DNA of 64,000 bases from Mycobacterium sp. 852014-52450_SCH5900713. GTDB taxonomy: Bacteria; Actinomycetota; Actinomycetes; Mycobacteriales; Mycobacteriaceae. The number at the start of each line of letters is the position of its first letter. Within the stretch, counting starts at the first letter, position 1. This document shows positions 46,370-55,020 of the stretch, in pieces. The notes below the pieces were generated by a model, which worked only from the letters and a program-made list of their open reading frames with translations, was not told the DNA's origin and did no database searches. The stretch spans positions 18,517 through 82,516 of the forward strand of contig NZ_LZIL01000061.1 of assembly GCF_001667075.1 (NCBI RefSeq), in the 5' to 3' direction. The translations under genes and the position numbers were made by a program.

Positions 46370-47053
46370 TCAATGTTGGCTCAACACATCCACCAGCAGC
46401 CGAAGCTGCGCGTCGAACACCGCCTCGGGGTCGGTCAGGGTATCGGCGCCGTATTGCCCGAACACCTCGAGACTGATCGCCCCCAGCACCCCCGCCCACA
46501 GCAGGAAGCACTTGGCGACCACCTGATCGTCGCCGGGAAACCCGAACTCCTGGCGAATCCGCTCAAAGTCCGACGACATCGGTTGGGGCGCAACGGTATC
46601 GGTCAGCCTGATGTCGCCGGTGGCGATGCCGGACGCGACGGCGTCGAAGAAGGCCGCCACCACCCGGGTTCCCACGGCCACGGTGCGCTCCGGCGGTGCG
46701 TGATAGCCGGGCACCGGGCTGCCGTACAGCAGGGCCCAGCGGGCCGGGTGCGCGACGGCCCACGCCCGTGTTGCCCGGGAAATGGCGATGACATCGTCGC
46801 TCCAAAGGTCCCCGACCGCCTCGCGGGCGCGATCGACGGCGTCGGCCAGGTCGGAGTAGGCGTCGACCAGCAGCAAAGTCAGCAGCTCGTCGCGGCTGGA
46901 CACGTAGCGGTACACGGCCGACGACACCATGCCGAGGTCCCGTGCGATCGCACGCACGGACAACCCGGCCGCACCGCGGTCGACCAGCTGCTGGCGACCG
47001 AGCTGGATGATGCGCGCCTCGATCTGCTGCCGGGTCTCCTGGCGTTTGCCCAC
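46370..47053 (-). CDS. TetR-family regulator (Rv1816-type)
   Basis: A 227-residue regulator. The helix-turn-helix is residues 20-60 (AAGLSVRAIARDLGMVSSAVYRYVSSRDELLTLLL). The C-terminal ligand domain has TetR_C-type segments (WAVAHPARWALLYGSPVPGYHAP). It is divergent from the DUF385 gene at 47167, and a perfect 15-base palindrome lies between them, so it likely represses itself and that gene. The VOC and FAD genes lie 3' of it on the same strand and may also be its targets. Confidence 0.9.
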   Translation of the reverse strand: MGKRQETRQQIEARIIQLGRQQLVDRGAAGLSVRAIARDLGMVSSAVYRYVSSRDELLTLLLVDAYSDLADAVDRAREAVGDLWSDDVIAISRATRAWAVAHPARWALLYGSPVPGYHAPPERTVAVGTRVVAAFFDAVASGIATGDIRLTDTVAPQPMSSDFERIRQEFGFPGDDQVVAKCFLLWAGVLGAISLEVFGQYGADTLTDPEAVFDAQLRLLVDVLSQH

Positions 47054-47125
47054 GCGGTCAGTCTGGCATAACCGAGATCACCGCTCTTGCTTTCTGGTCA
47101 GGAGTGTGGCAATGTCCCCGCCTTA

Positions 47126-47140
47126 GAGAGCAGTGCTCTC
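47126..47140. promoter_or_regulatory. Perfect palindromic operator for the TetR regulator
   Basis: GAGAGCA-G-TGCTCTC is a perfect 7+1+7 palindrome in the 113-base gap between the divergent TetR and DUF385 genes, 27 bases before the latter's start. Dyads of the AGAGC/GCTCT type are common TetR operators. Assignment to this regulator is inferred from position. Confidence 0.75.
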
Positions 47141-47166
47141 GGTAGGTTGGCGAGAGAGGATGCGAC

Positions 47167-47622
47167 ATGTCCACCCGATACGAAGAACCGAGCGGGGTCG
47201 TGCGAGCCGCCAACGCGGTGATCCGCTGGCTTGCCGAGATGGGAGTCAGCATCGCCGGCACCCATGCGCTGCGGGTGCGCGGGCGCAAAAGTGGGAAGAC
47301 GCGGGCGGTCGTCATCAATCTGCTGACCGTTGACGGGGTCGACTACCTGGTCTCACCGCGCGGCAACACCCAGTGGGCCCGCAACGTTCGGGCCGCGGGC
47401 GTCGTCGAGACCGGCCCGCGCTGGCGCCGGCGTCGCGCCAGGGTCAGCGAGGTGGCCGACGCGGCCAAAACGGAACTGCTGCGGCGATATCTGGAGCGCT
47501 GGTACTGGCAGGTCAAGGACTACGTCGCCGGACTGACCCCGGACAGCACCGACGAGGAGTTCCGCGCCGTCGCACCCACGATCCCGGTGTTCGCCCTCGC
47601 GGAGGCGGACGAGGCCCGCTGA
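47167..47622 (+). CDS. Deazaflavin-dependent nitroreductase family protein (DUF385)
   Basis: A 151-residue split-barrel protein of the F420H2-dependent Ddn family. The core is LRVRGRKSGKTRAVVINLLTVDGVDYLVSPRGNTQWARNVRAAG (in parts, residues 37-78), with Arg/Lys that would bind F420 phosphates. It may reduce quinones or other small compounds with F420H2. The ATG follows GAGAGGATGCGAC. It is divergent from the TetR gene and probably under its control. Confidence 0.87.
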   Translation: MSTRYEEPSGVVRAANAVIRWLAEMGVSIAGTHALRVRGRKSGKTRAVVINLLTVDGVDYLVSPRGNTQWARNVRAAGVVETGPRWRRRRARVSEVADAAKTELLRRYLERWYWQVKDYVAGLTPDSTDEEFRAVAPTIPVFALAEADEAR

Positions 47623-47627
47623 ATCGC

Positions 47628-48311
47628 CTAGCGGGCGCCCCCGCGCGTCACACCGAGGTCCTCACGGACTTCCTCTGAGGTGGCCCGCCATGACACCGCC
47701 GCCGGGAAATCCCCCCACACGCTGTTGAAGATCCCCACGAGCAGCCCCGGACCTGCGCTGGAAGGCAGGTACACCGGGCCGCCCGAATCGCCGTTGTGGC
47801 TCTGCACCCCGTGCGACATGGTGAACCAGCCGTTGTTCACGCTCTCCACCGTCCCGCAGGTTTCGCCGGTGCTGACCCCGAAGTGGCAGATCGCCTGTCC
47901 GGGGGCGAGCGCCGCCGCCGGATTCGAGATCAGTGGACGCCCGCCGGGCAGGACGTTGTTCGCCATCACGCCGTTGTCCAGCACGATCGCCTCGTAGTCG
48001 GTGATCAGCTGGTCGGTGGCCACCGTCGTGCCGCTGGGGGTGTTGTCCCGGAAGGCGGCCAGGCGGCCGATCACGGCCCCGCCCCGGTCCGTGACGACGC
48101 CCGCGCCGCCGCGGCAGTGCCCCGCGGTGAACGCGATCTTGAGGTTGGGGTCGACGTAGCCCAGCGTGCAGACGCGATTGTCCTGGCGGATCTCCATGCC
48201 CGGATAGACCATGACGGGGTCGGCCTTGGCCGGGGCGGGCGGCATCCATTGCGCGAACGCGGCCACGGTGATCGACGCGGTGAACGCTCGCATTGCCAGG
48301 CGACGCACCAT
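47628..48311 (-). CDS. Secreted trypsin-fold serine protease (Rv1815-type)
   Basis: A 227-residue exported protein. The signal peptide ends near residue 30 (PAPAKA before DPVMVYPG). The catalytic triad is His65 (FTAGHCRG), an Asp at 105 or 112 (ITDYEAIVLDN) and Ser176 (NGDSGGPVYL). Cys48-Cys66 and Cys142-Cys152 are likely disulfides. The ATG at 48311 (MVRRLAMRAF) is the family start; the open frame continues upstream without homology. The natural substrate is unknown. It converges with the DUF385 gene, 5 bases apart. Confidence 0.88.
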   Translation of the reverse strand: MVRRLAMRAFTASITVAAFAQWMPPAPAKADPVMVYPGMEIRQDNRVCTLGYVDPNLKIAFTAGHCRGGAGVVTDRGGAVIGRLAAFRDNTPSGTTVATDQLITDYEAIVLDNGVMANNVLPGGRPLISNPAAALAPGQAICHFGVSTGETCGTVESVNNGWFTMSHGVQSHNGDSGGPVYLPSSAGPGLLVGIFNSVWGDFPAAVSWRATSEEVREDLGVTRGGAR

Positions 48312-48405
48312 CAACTCCGATCCGTCCGGGCCAAATCTCGACCGATTTGAGATTACGGCGTGACTTTCCGTTACGCAGAAGTCTTCGCGCCGTCCGCCGC
48401 CGGTG

Positions 48406-49338
48406 TTACGGAGATGTCGCCAGGGAAACGGCGGCCTCGGTGCGGTCCGCGGTGCGTGGGGCCCAGCCCGGCGGGCCGAAGACATAGCCCAGCCGGTCGC
48501 GCAGCCGGGTCGCGGTGCGCCAGTCGTGGGCGATCGCGACGTATTCCCGGGTCTGCAGCTTCCAGATGTTGAACGTGTCGACCCGCTTGGTCAGGCCGTA
48601 GTGGGGGCGGAACAACTCGGCCTGGAAGCTGCCGAACAGCCGGTCCCAGAGGATGAGGATTCCGCCGTAGTTCTTGTCGAGGTAGATCTGATCCATCCCG
48701 TGGTGCACCCGGTGATGTGACGGGGTGTTGAAGACGAATTCGAAGACCCGCGGCAGCTTGTCGATCCGCTCGGTGTGCACCCAGAACTGGTAGATCAGGC
48801 TGATCGAGAAACTGAAGAACACCATCCAGGGCGGGATCCCCAGCAGCGGCAGGGGCACCCACATCAGGATTTCGCCGCTGTTGTTCCACTTCTGGCGCAG
48901 CGCGGTCGCGAAGTTGAAGTATTCGCTGGAGTGGTGGGCCTGGTGCGTCGCCCAGATCAGCCGCACCCGGTGCGCGATCCGGTGATAGGCGTAATACAGC
49001 AGGTCAACCCCGAGAATGGCGATGACCCAGGTGTACCAATGGGCGGCCGAGAGGTGCCACGGCGCCACATAGGCATAGATCGCGGCGTAGCCGAACAGCG
49101 CCAGAGTCTTCCAGGCGGCGGTGGTGCCCACTGAGACCAGCCCCATCGAGATGCTGGCCAGCGAGTCACGCGTGAGGTATGCGCCGGAGACCGGCCGCGC
49201 GTTTTCGACGATGCTCTCCAGCTTTCGGGCCGCCGCCCATTCCAGCGTCAACAGCAACAAGAAGAAGGGAATGGCGAGCAGCACGGGATCCCGCATCTGC
49301 GGGGGCAGCGCGGACACGAAATCTGAGAGCGCACTCAC
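48406..49338 (-). CDS. erg3: Sterol desaturase / fatty acid hydroxylase family protein
   Basis: A 310-residue membrane di-iron enzyme. The histidine boxes are YHRIAHR, HQAHHSSEYFN and HRVHHG, with further HYG. Four or five hydrophobic segments surround them. Erg3-like enzymes hydroxylate or desaturate sterols or lipids; mycobacteria have no ergosterol route, so the substrate is unknown and the name is inherited. It sits between the serine protease and the divergent Rv1812c-type gene. Confidence 0.9.
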   Translation of the reverse strand: MSALSDFVSALPPQMRDPVLLAIPFFLLLLTLEWAAARKLESIVENARPVSGAYLTRDSLASISMGLVSVGTTAAWKTLALFGYAAIYAYVAPWHLSAAHWYTWVIAILGVDLLYYAYHRIAHRVRLIWATHQAHHSSEYFNFATALRQKWNNSGEILMWVPLPLLGIPPWMVFFSFSISLIYQFWVHTERIDKLPRVFEFVFNTPSHHRVHHGMDQIYLDKNYGGILILWDRLFGSFQAELFRPHYGLTKRVDTFNIWKLQTREYVAIAHDWRTATRLRDRLGYVFGPPGWAPRTADRTEAAVSLATSP

Positions 49339-49431
49339 AGGGATAAGACTACGACGAACCGCGGGACAGTCGGGTCGCCTTGGTCCGGCATGCGGTCCAC
49401 ACTGTGCTGACGGATCGGAGGGCTTGGACAG

Positions 49432-50625
49432 TTGACCGCTGTGGTGGTGATCGGCTCGGGCTTTGCCGGATTATGGGCGGCGCTCGGTGCAGCCCGCCGG
49501 CTCGACGAGCTGGCCATCCCGACGGGCGTTGTCGACATCACCGTGTTGGCCACCCAGCCCTTTCACGACATCCGGGTGCGCAATTACGAGGCTGACCTGC
49601 GCCCATGCCGCGTTCCGCTCGCCGGCCTGCTCGACCCCGTGGGTGTGGCACACGTCGCCACCGAGGTGACCGCGATCGACACCGACGCCCGCACCGTCGC
49701 CACATCGGGTGGCGTGACGTATGACTACGACCGGTTGGTGCTGGCCTCGGGCAGCCACGTCCAAAAACCCGCCGTGCCGGGTCTGCGGGAGTTCGGCTTC
49801 GACGTCGACACCTATGACGGTGCCCTTGCGCTGCAGAACCACCTGCTTCGGCTCGCCGACGGTTCCCCAACGGCGGCGGGCACGGTTGTCGTGGTCGGGG
49901 CGGGACTGACCGGCATCGAAGTGGCGTGCGAGCTACCGGACAGGTTGCGCCGGCTGTTCGCTGGGAGCGACGTCACTCCCCGGGTGGTGCTGCTGGATCG
50001 CAGCCGCATCGGCTCCGACATGGGCAGCTCGGCGCGTCCGGTCATCGAAGCCGCGCTGGAGGCCAACGGCGTCGAGACCCGGGCGGGCGTGGGCGTCGCC
50101 GCGATCAGCGAACGCGGGGTGTCGCTGACCTCGGGCGAACACCTGGCGGCGGCCACGGTGGTGTGGTGTGCCGGCATGCGGGCCAGCTCGCTGACCGAGC
50201 ACTTGCCGGTGGCGCGCGACCGCCTGGGGCGGGTGCCCGTCGATGACTTTCTGCGGGTAGTCGGCGTCCCCGCAATTTTTGCCGCGGGCGACGTCGCCGC
50301 CGCCCGGATGGACGGGGACCACCTGTCGGTGATGTCGTGTCAACACGGCCGCCCGATGGGACGCTACGCCGGCTACAACGTAATCAGCGACCTGTTCGGC
50401 GAGCCGCTGCTGGCTCTCCGAATCCCTTGGTATGTAACGGTTCTCGACCTCGGACCGGCCGGCGCGGTTTACACCGAAGGGTGGGATCGGCTGCTGGTGT
50501 CAAGTGGCGAACGGGCCAAGGCGACCAAGCGGACGATCAACACTCGGCGCATCTACCCGCCGCTGACCGGGAACCCTGCCGACCTCCTGGCCGCGGCCGC
50601 GCCGGAGCTGCAGTCCCGCCCCTAG
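49432..50625 (+). CDS. NADH dehydrogenase-like FAD protein (Rv1812c-type)
   Basis: A 397-residue pyridine-nucleotide disulfide oxidoreductase superfamily protein of the NDH-2 branch. FAD motif VVVIGSGFAGLWAALGAARRLDE starts at residue 3, NAD motif VVVVGAGLTGIEVACELP follows, and AIFAAGDVAAARMDG is the second FAD segment. It lacks the C-terminal membrane helix of Ndh, so it is probably soluble or peripheral. The start is the TTG at 49432 with GGAGG ten bases upstream. Its stop shares CTAG with mgtC, which is convergent. Confidence 0.87.
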   Translation: MTAVVVIGSGFAGLWAALGAARRLDELAIPTGVVDITVLATQPFHDIRVRNYEADLRPCRVPLAGLLDPVGVAHVATEVTAIDTDARTVATSGGVTYDYDRLVLASGSHVQKPAVPGLREFGFDVDTYDGALALQNHLLRLADGSPTAAGTVVVVGAGLTGIEVACELPDRLRRLFAGSDVTPRVVLLDRSRIGSDMGSSARPVIEAALEANGVETRAGVGVAAISERGVSLTSGEHLAAATVVWCAGMRASSLTEHLPVARDRLGRVPVDDFLRVVGVPAIFAAGDVAAARMDGDHLSVMSCQHGRPMGRYAGYNVISDLFGEPLLALRIPWYVTVLDLGPAGAVYTEGWDRLLVSSGERAKATKRTINTRRIYPPLTGNPADLLAAAAPELQSRP

Positions 50626-51335
50626 CGGTCCGATTGCGCTTCGTCGCCGGCGTACCACTGAACGGCGCGAACTCCCGGCTGCAGCGACAGCTCCGCCACC
50701 AACCGCTCCAGCCGGGACGGGGCGTCGCCGTCCATGAGCAGGTGCGCGGTCAACGTGACCTCGTCGTCGCCGGACCGCCCGGTATGGATGCCGCGCAGCG
50801 TGATGTCGTTGCCGCTCGCGTGCTGCACGATCTGAGCGCGCGTGTACTGCTCGTGTTTCGGACGGGAGACCACCTGCACCAGGTAGGGCCGCAGACTCTC
50901 GTCTTCGTCTCCGGTGTTGTCGCGGTCGATCAGCCGGCCAAGCGGGCGCCCGAACACGTGAATGCCGATGACGGTCCCGGTGCCGATCAGCGCGAACACC
51001 AGGTGCCCTGACGCCGCCAGGACGCCGATCGCCGCAGAACACCACAGCGTGGCCGCGGTGTTGAGGCCCCGGACGTTGACGCCCTCGCGCAGGATCACGC
51101 CACCGCCGAGGAATCCGATGCCGGACACCACGTACGACGCGACCCTGGTTGGGCTGGTGTCCGCGGTGGCGGCGGCATAGAGCACGAACAACGTCGCGCC
51201 GCCGGCGACCAGCGCGTTGGTCCGCAGGCCGGCCCGGCGCGCCCGCCATTGCCGCTCCAGGCCGATGAGCGCGCCACATCCCACGCCGACGGCGAGCCGG
51301 AGCGCGAAATCGGCGACGCTCAGCGTGGTCTCCAT
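50622..51335 (-). CDS. mgtC: MgtC family protein
   Basis: A 237-residue virulence-associated membrane protein. Four to five helices cover residues 5-150 with GLERQWRARRAGLRTNALV, SYVVSGIGFLGGGVILREG and NTAATLWCSAAIGVLAA; the C-terminal ACT-like domain (150-237) is cytoplasmic. MgtC is needed for growth at low Mg2+ and in macrophages, and it modulates ATP synthase and phosphate uptake in other bacteria. The ATG at 51335 has GGAAGGA before it. The DUF732 genes follow upstream on the same strand. Confidence 0.93.
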   Translation of the reverse strand: METTLSVADFALRLAVGVGCGALIGLERQWRARRAGLRTNALVAGGATLFVLYAAATADTSPTRVASYVVSGIGFLGGGVILREGVNVRGLNTAATLWCSAAIGVLAASGHLVFALIGTGTVIGIHVFGRPLGRLIDRDNTGDEDESLRPYLVQVVSRPKHEQYTRAQIVQHASGNDITLRGIHTGRSGDDEVTLTAHLLMDGDAPSRLERLVAELSLQPGVRAVQWYAGDEAQSDR

Positions 51336-51482
51336 CAGCAGTCCTTCCCCCGGGTCAGCACCGGCGGAGCTAATCATTCTCAGGTGAACGGCAGGTGGCC
51401 CCGAGTCGAACCGGATGCGTTGCGGCCATGCGTGCGAAACCCGTGCGCCGCCAAACGGTTCCCCGTTATGGCCGACGCCAGG

Positions 51483-51803
51483 CTAGCTCTTGTTGAGTTG
51501 CTGGGGACAGTAGAATTTCGCGGCGATCGCCAGGAACGACGTGGCGTGTTCCGTAGTGAGCCCGGGATTTTGGCCCTTCAAATCGTTGACCATCTGGGGG
51601 CCGTACTCGCCATTGCCCATCGCAGTGCACACCGCTTGGGCGAATTGGACGGCTGCCTCCGGCGTCTTGTAGGTGATACCCGCGCTTCGCAGCGACGCGA
51701 GAAAGCCCGCCTCGTCGACGCCGCCCGCATCCGGCTCGCTCTGCGCGGGCGCGGCCAGCAGGATCGCGGCCGGAACGGCGATCAGCGCCAGCAGCAGCCT
51801 CAT
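51483..51803 (-). CDS. Secreted DUF732 protein (Rv1810-type)
   Basis: A 106-residue exported protein, with a signal peptide cleaved near residue 22 (AQS before EPDAGG). The mature part has GFLASLRSAGITYKTPEAAVQFAQAVC and FLAIAAKFYCPQQL, with two cysteines that probably form a disulfide. Function unknown; the family is expanded in mycobacteria. An ATG six codons upstream (51821) is also possible. A paralogue follows at 51903. Confidence 0.83.
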   Translation of the reverse strand: MRLLLALIAVPAAILLAAPAQSEPDAGGVDEAGFLASLRSAGITYKTPEAAVQFAQAVCTAMGNGEYGPQMVNDLKGQNPGLTTEHATSFLAIAAKFYCPQQLNKS

Positions 51804-51902
51804 AACCGGTGATTGTCTCATGGCGCGACACCGACTGCAGCACTGGCTCAGCTTAGCGAAATGGCTTGTGGGTCAGTGTAATACGACCTTGGCAAGCCCC
51901 GA

Positions 51903-52226
51903 TCAGGCCTTGCTGAGCTGGTGCGGGCAGTAGTATTTCGCGGAGATCATGGCGAAGTTGGAAGCCATCTCCATGTCCATGCCCGGATTGTGCATCTTGA
52001 CGTCATGGACCAGTTCCAAGCCCGATTCCCCGTTGTTCAGGCACGAACACACCGCCCGGCCCGCCCCGACGGCCGCATCCGGACTTGCGAAGCCGAAGCC
52101 GGCCTGATGCAGGGCGGCGAGGAACGCCCCGTCGTCGCCGTCCGGCACGGGTGGAGGGTCGGCGTATGCCGGTGCGGCCAGGCCGATCATCACCGGGACG
52201 CCCAGTAGAACCAGTAACCGTTTCAT
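51903..52226 (-). CDS. Secreted DUF732 protein, paralogue
   Basis: A 107-residue DUF732 protein with a signal peptide (residues 1-22, AYA before DPPPVP). The mature domain shows FLAALHQAGFGFASPDAAVGAGRAVCSCL and FAMISAKYYCPHQL; three cysteines, one more than its neighbour. AAGGAAGGCGAGCA gives a clear ribosome binding site before the ATG. The two DUF732 genes arose by tandem duplication and lie between the PPE genes and mgtC. Confidence 0.85.
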   Translation of the reverse strand: MKRLLVLLGVPVMIGLAAPAYADPPPVPDGDDGAFLAALHQAGFGFASPDAAVGAGRAVCSCLNNGESGLELVHDVKMHNPGMDMEMASNFAMISAKYYCPHQLSKA

Positions 52227-52275
52227 TGCTCGCCTTCCTTGCGCATAGCTGCAGGAGCTTGAATCATGTTGCCCG

Positions 52276-53694
52276 TTAACCTAATTGGGCATCGGCGGGC
52301 AGGACTTTGGACTTGTCGCCCTTTTTCAGGTGCACGGCGTGAATGCCGGGTTTCTTCGCCAGCTGCTCGAGCAGGGCGTCGAGGCCCTCCTGGTCGACGT
52401 TGTGGTGCTGCACGGTTTCGGGTTTCTCCGAAATCTGCGCGACCAGACGCTTCAGCTGTTCCGGCGATTGCTTGTCTTTGAGATCTTTGATGGGCTTCAT
52501 CCGGTTGCGGACGCCGGCACCGACCACGGTGGGCCCCCCGGAACCGAGGGCGCTGCCCAGCATCCCCGCCATCCCCATCGAACTGAACAGGCTGCCCTCG
52601 CCCAGCGCCGCCGCGGGCACCGCCTCGGGCCCCGCCGCCGACAGGGCGGCGGCAACGGTTCGGATGGCCGGGGTGGCCGAGGCCCAGCTGGGCGGAACGC
52701 TCAACTGGCCGACCAATGTGCCGCGCGCGAAGCCCGCCGTCGGGCTGATCGCGTCGTAGAGCGTGCCCCGGCCGAAGCCCAATGCCCCCAGCCCGGCGCC
52801 GAGCGCGTCCTTCGGTAACGCGCCGTAGGCGGCGGGCGGGGCAAACTTGAGCCACTGCGACACGGGGAAGTTGATCAGCAATCCGACGTCGTTGAACTGT
52901 GTGGTCAGCCCCAACGGCACCTTGACCGCGTTGTACATGGCCGTGATCAGCGGGGTGCCGCCAGGAGTGGTGCCGAAGCCTTTCAAGAAGGTGGTGATGG
53001 TGGTGTTGTATTGGGTCGCGAGCTGCGAGAGCCATGCCAGTATCGGGTTACCCGCCGTCGCGGTCGTGGTCAGCGAGCTGGCTGCCGCGCTGACCGTTGA
53101 CCCCGCATTGCCGGCGGAGGTGCCGGCACTTTGGCTTAGTGCGGCCGCCTGCATGGTTGTGCCGGCAGTGTTCGTGGTCGCGGGCGGCTCCGCGAACGGC
53201 GTAAACCTCGAGGCCGCCTCCGACGAGGTGGCGTAGCTGTCCATCGCCACTGCGTCCTGGGCCCACATCTCGCTGTACTGGGTCTCGGTGGCCGCGATTG
53301 CGGCTGTGTTCTGCCCGAACAGGTTGGTCGCCATCAGCTGCGCCAACAGGGCACGGTTCTCCGCGATCACCGGGGGCGGCACATGCGCAGCGAACGCCGC
53401 CTCGTACGCGGCTACCGCCGCGCTGGCCTGAGTGGCGGCTTCCTGGGCCTGAATCGCGGTCTCCTGCATCCAGGTCACATAGGGCGCGGCTGCCGAGGCC
53501 ATGGCAACTGATGAGGGGCCCACCCATGGCCCGGTGGCCAGACTCGAAACCACCGACGAATAGGCCGACGCCGCAGACTGCAACTCCGCGGCCAGGTTCT
53601 CCCATGCGGTCGCGGCCGCCACCAACGACTCCGGTCCCGGACCGGCATACATCCGGCCCGAATTGAACTCCGGCGGAAAGGCTCCGTAAAACAT
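52276..53694 (-). CDS. PPE family protein, SVP subgroup, with charged C-terminal extension
   Basis: A 472-residue PPE protein. The N-terminal 180 residues start MFYGAFPPEFNSGRMYAGPG and include WENLAAEL and the WxG-type helical hairpin that binds PE and EspG5. GQLSVPPSWASATP marks the SVP subgroup, near 340. After residue 398 comes a Lys/Glu-rich 74-residue tail (KPIKDLKDKQSPEQLKRL ...), unusual for an exported PPE protein. It is probably secreted by ESX-5. It follows the other PPE gene by 72 bases. Confidence 0.9.
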   Translation of the reverse strand: MFYGAFPPEFNSGRMYAGPGPESLVAAATAWENLAAELQSAASAYSSVVSSLATGPWVGPSSVAMASAAAPYVTWMQETAIQAQEAATQASAAVAAYEAAFAAHVPPPVIAENRALLAQLMATNLFGQNTAAIAATETQYSEMWAQDAVAMDSYATSSEAASRFTPFAEPPATTNTAGTTMQAAALSQSAGTSAGNAGSTVSAAASSLTTTATAGNPILAWLSQLATQYNTTITTFLKGFGTTPGGTPLITAMYNAVKVPLGLTTQFNDVGLLINFPVSQWLKFAPPAAYGALPKDALGAGLGALGFGRGTLYDAISPTAGFARGTLVGQLSVPPSWASATPAIRTVAAALSAAGPEAVPAAALGEGSLFSSMGMAGMLGSALGSGGPTVVGAGVRNRMKPIKDLKDKQSPEQLKRLVAQISEKPETVQHHNVDQEGLDALLEQLAKKPGIHAVHLKKGDKSKVLPADAQLG

Positions 53695-53766
53695 TTGTGA
53701 TCCCTTACCTGGTGGCTGGCGGTTGAGTGGACGGTGCTGGGTTGGCGTGCGGTGCGTTCATGGCGG

Positions 53767-55020
53767 TCACTCCTCGATGCACGGGATCACGATGATGGTG
53801 GCGGCGGCCGGGTCGGCCTCGGCAACGGCACCGCCCAGCGAGCTGGCCGCCGCGGCGGCACTTCCGCTCATGGGGTGGGTCGCGCTGGCGGCGACGGCCC
53901 GCCCCAGCAGGCTGGACAGACCCATTTGGCTGAAGACGCCCTCTTCGCCGGCCAGCGCAGCGGCCGGGGCGGCGGCCAGGTTGGTGGGCATCACCTGGGC
54001 GACAGTGCGGATCGTCGGCGCCGCCTCCGTCCAGCCCTGCGGTACCGACATGCTGCCGACCAGGGACGCTTTGCCCATGGACCCCGAAACCGGTCCGACG
54101 GCGGAGCTCAGCATGGGCCGCACAGCGCTGGGTCCGCTGGTCAGCGGCGCCAGTGCCCCGGAGATCGCCTTCGGGCCGGACAAATACGCCGCGGCGCTCT
54201 GACCGTTCTGGCCCCAGGCGTACGCCTGACCGAAGGACAGGAACGGGCCACCCGGGACGCTGCTCCATGACTGGGGGGAGTACGGGCCCGTCAGCACCGA
54301 CCAGATGTTGTTCCAGTAGTCGAGGTTTTGCCCGATTCCGGTGGTGAGCCCAGTCCCCGTCGTAGGGTTCGTTGCCGCCACGTTGCCGGCGTTCAGCAGG
54401 GGTTGCAACGAGCTCAGCTGAGAGGCGGTGTTGGAGCTCGACTGCGCACCCGACTGCGTGACCGCGGCCGCCTGCATCGGGCCGGCCGACTCGTTGGTGG
54501 TCCGCGGCGGCTCGGCGAACGGCGTCAGTTGGGATGCGGTCGCCGATGACGCCGCGTAGCCGTACATTGCGGCGGCGTCCTGGGCCCACATCTCCATGTA
54601 TTGGGCTTCGGTGGCGGCGATCGCCGGGGTGTTCTGGCCGAGGATGTTGGTGGCGATGAGCGTTGCCAGCAGCGCGCGATTGGCCGCGATCACCGGTGGC
54701 GGCACCGTGGCCGCGAACGCCGCCTCGTAGGCGCCGGCGGCCAGCTTGGCCTGGGCGCCGGCCTCCTCCGCCTGGGCACCGGTGGCATTCATCCACGCCA
54801 CGTAGGGCGCGGCGGCTGCGGCCATTGCTATCGACGACGGACCCGTCCACGGCCCCGTCGCCAGCGTCTCGATGGTCGAGCCGTACGAGGCGCTTGTGGC
54901 CTGCAGCTCCGCGGCCAATTCATCCCACGCCGCCGCAGCGGACAGCAGCGGACCCGACCCAGCACCGACATACATCCGCCCCGAGTTGATCTCCGGCGGA
55001 AGCGCCCCGAAGTCCAACAT
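53767..55020 (-). CDS. PPE family protein, SVP subgroup
   Basis: A 417-residue PPE protein. The PPE domain begins MLDFGALPPEINSGRMYVGAG and runs to about 180, with WDELAAEL, LLATLIATNILGQN and MEMWAQDAAAMYGYA. The SVP motif is GSMSVPQGWTEAAP near 325. The tail is Ala/Gly-rich and ends ATIIVIPCIEE. GGGAGG lies upstream of the ATG. No PE gene precedes it, only an AT-rich gap, so its PE partner must come from elsewhere. It likely is an ESX-5 substrate and starts the PPE-DUF732-mgtC group. Confidence 0.92.
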   Translation of the reverse strand: MLDFGALPPEINSGRMYVGAGSGPLLSAAAAWDELAAELQATSASYGSTIETLATGPWTGPSSIAMAAAAAPYVAWMNATGAQAEEAGAQAKLAAGAYEAAFAATVPPPVIAANRALLATLIATNILGQNTPAIAATEAQYMEMWAQDAAAMYGYAASSATASQLTPFAEPPRTTNESAGPMQAAAVTQSGAQSSSNTASQLSSLQPLLNAGNVAATNPTTGTGLTTGIGQNLDYWNNIWSVLTGPYSPQSWSSVPGGPFLSFGQAYAWGQNGQSAAAYLSGPKAISGALAPLTSGPSAVRPMLSSAVGPVSGSMGKASLVGSMSVPQGWTEAAPTIRTVAQVMPTNLAAAPAAALAGEEGVFSQMGLSSLLGRAVAASATHPMSGSAAAAASSLGGAVAEADPAAATIIVIPCIEE

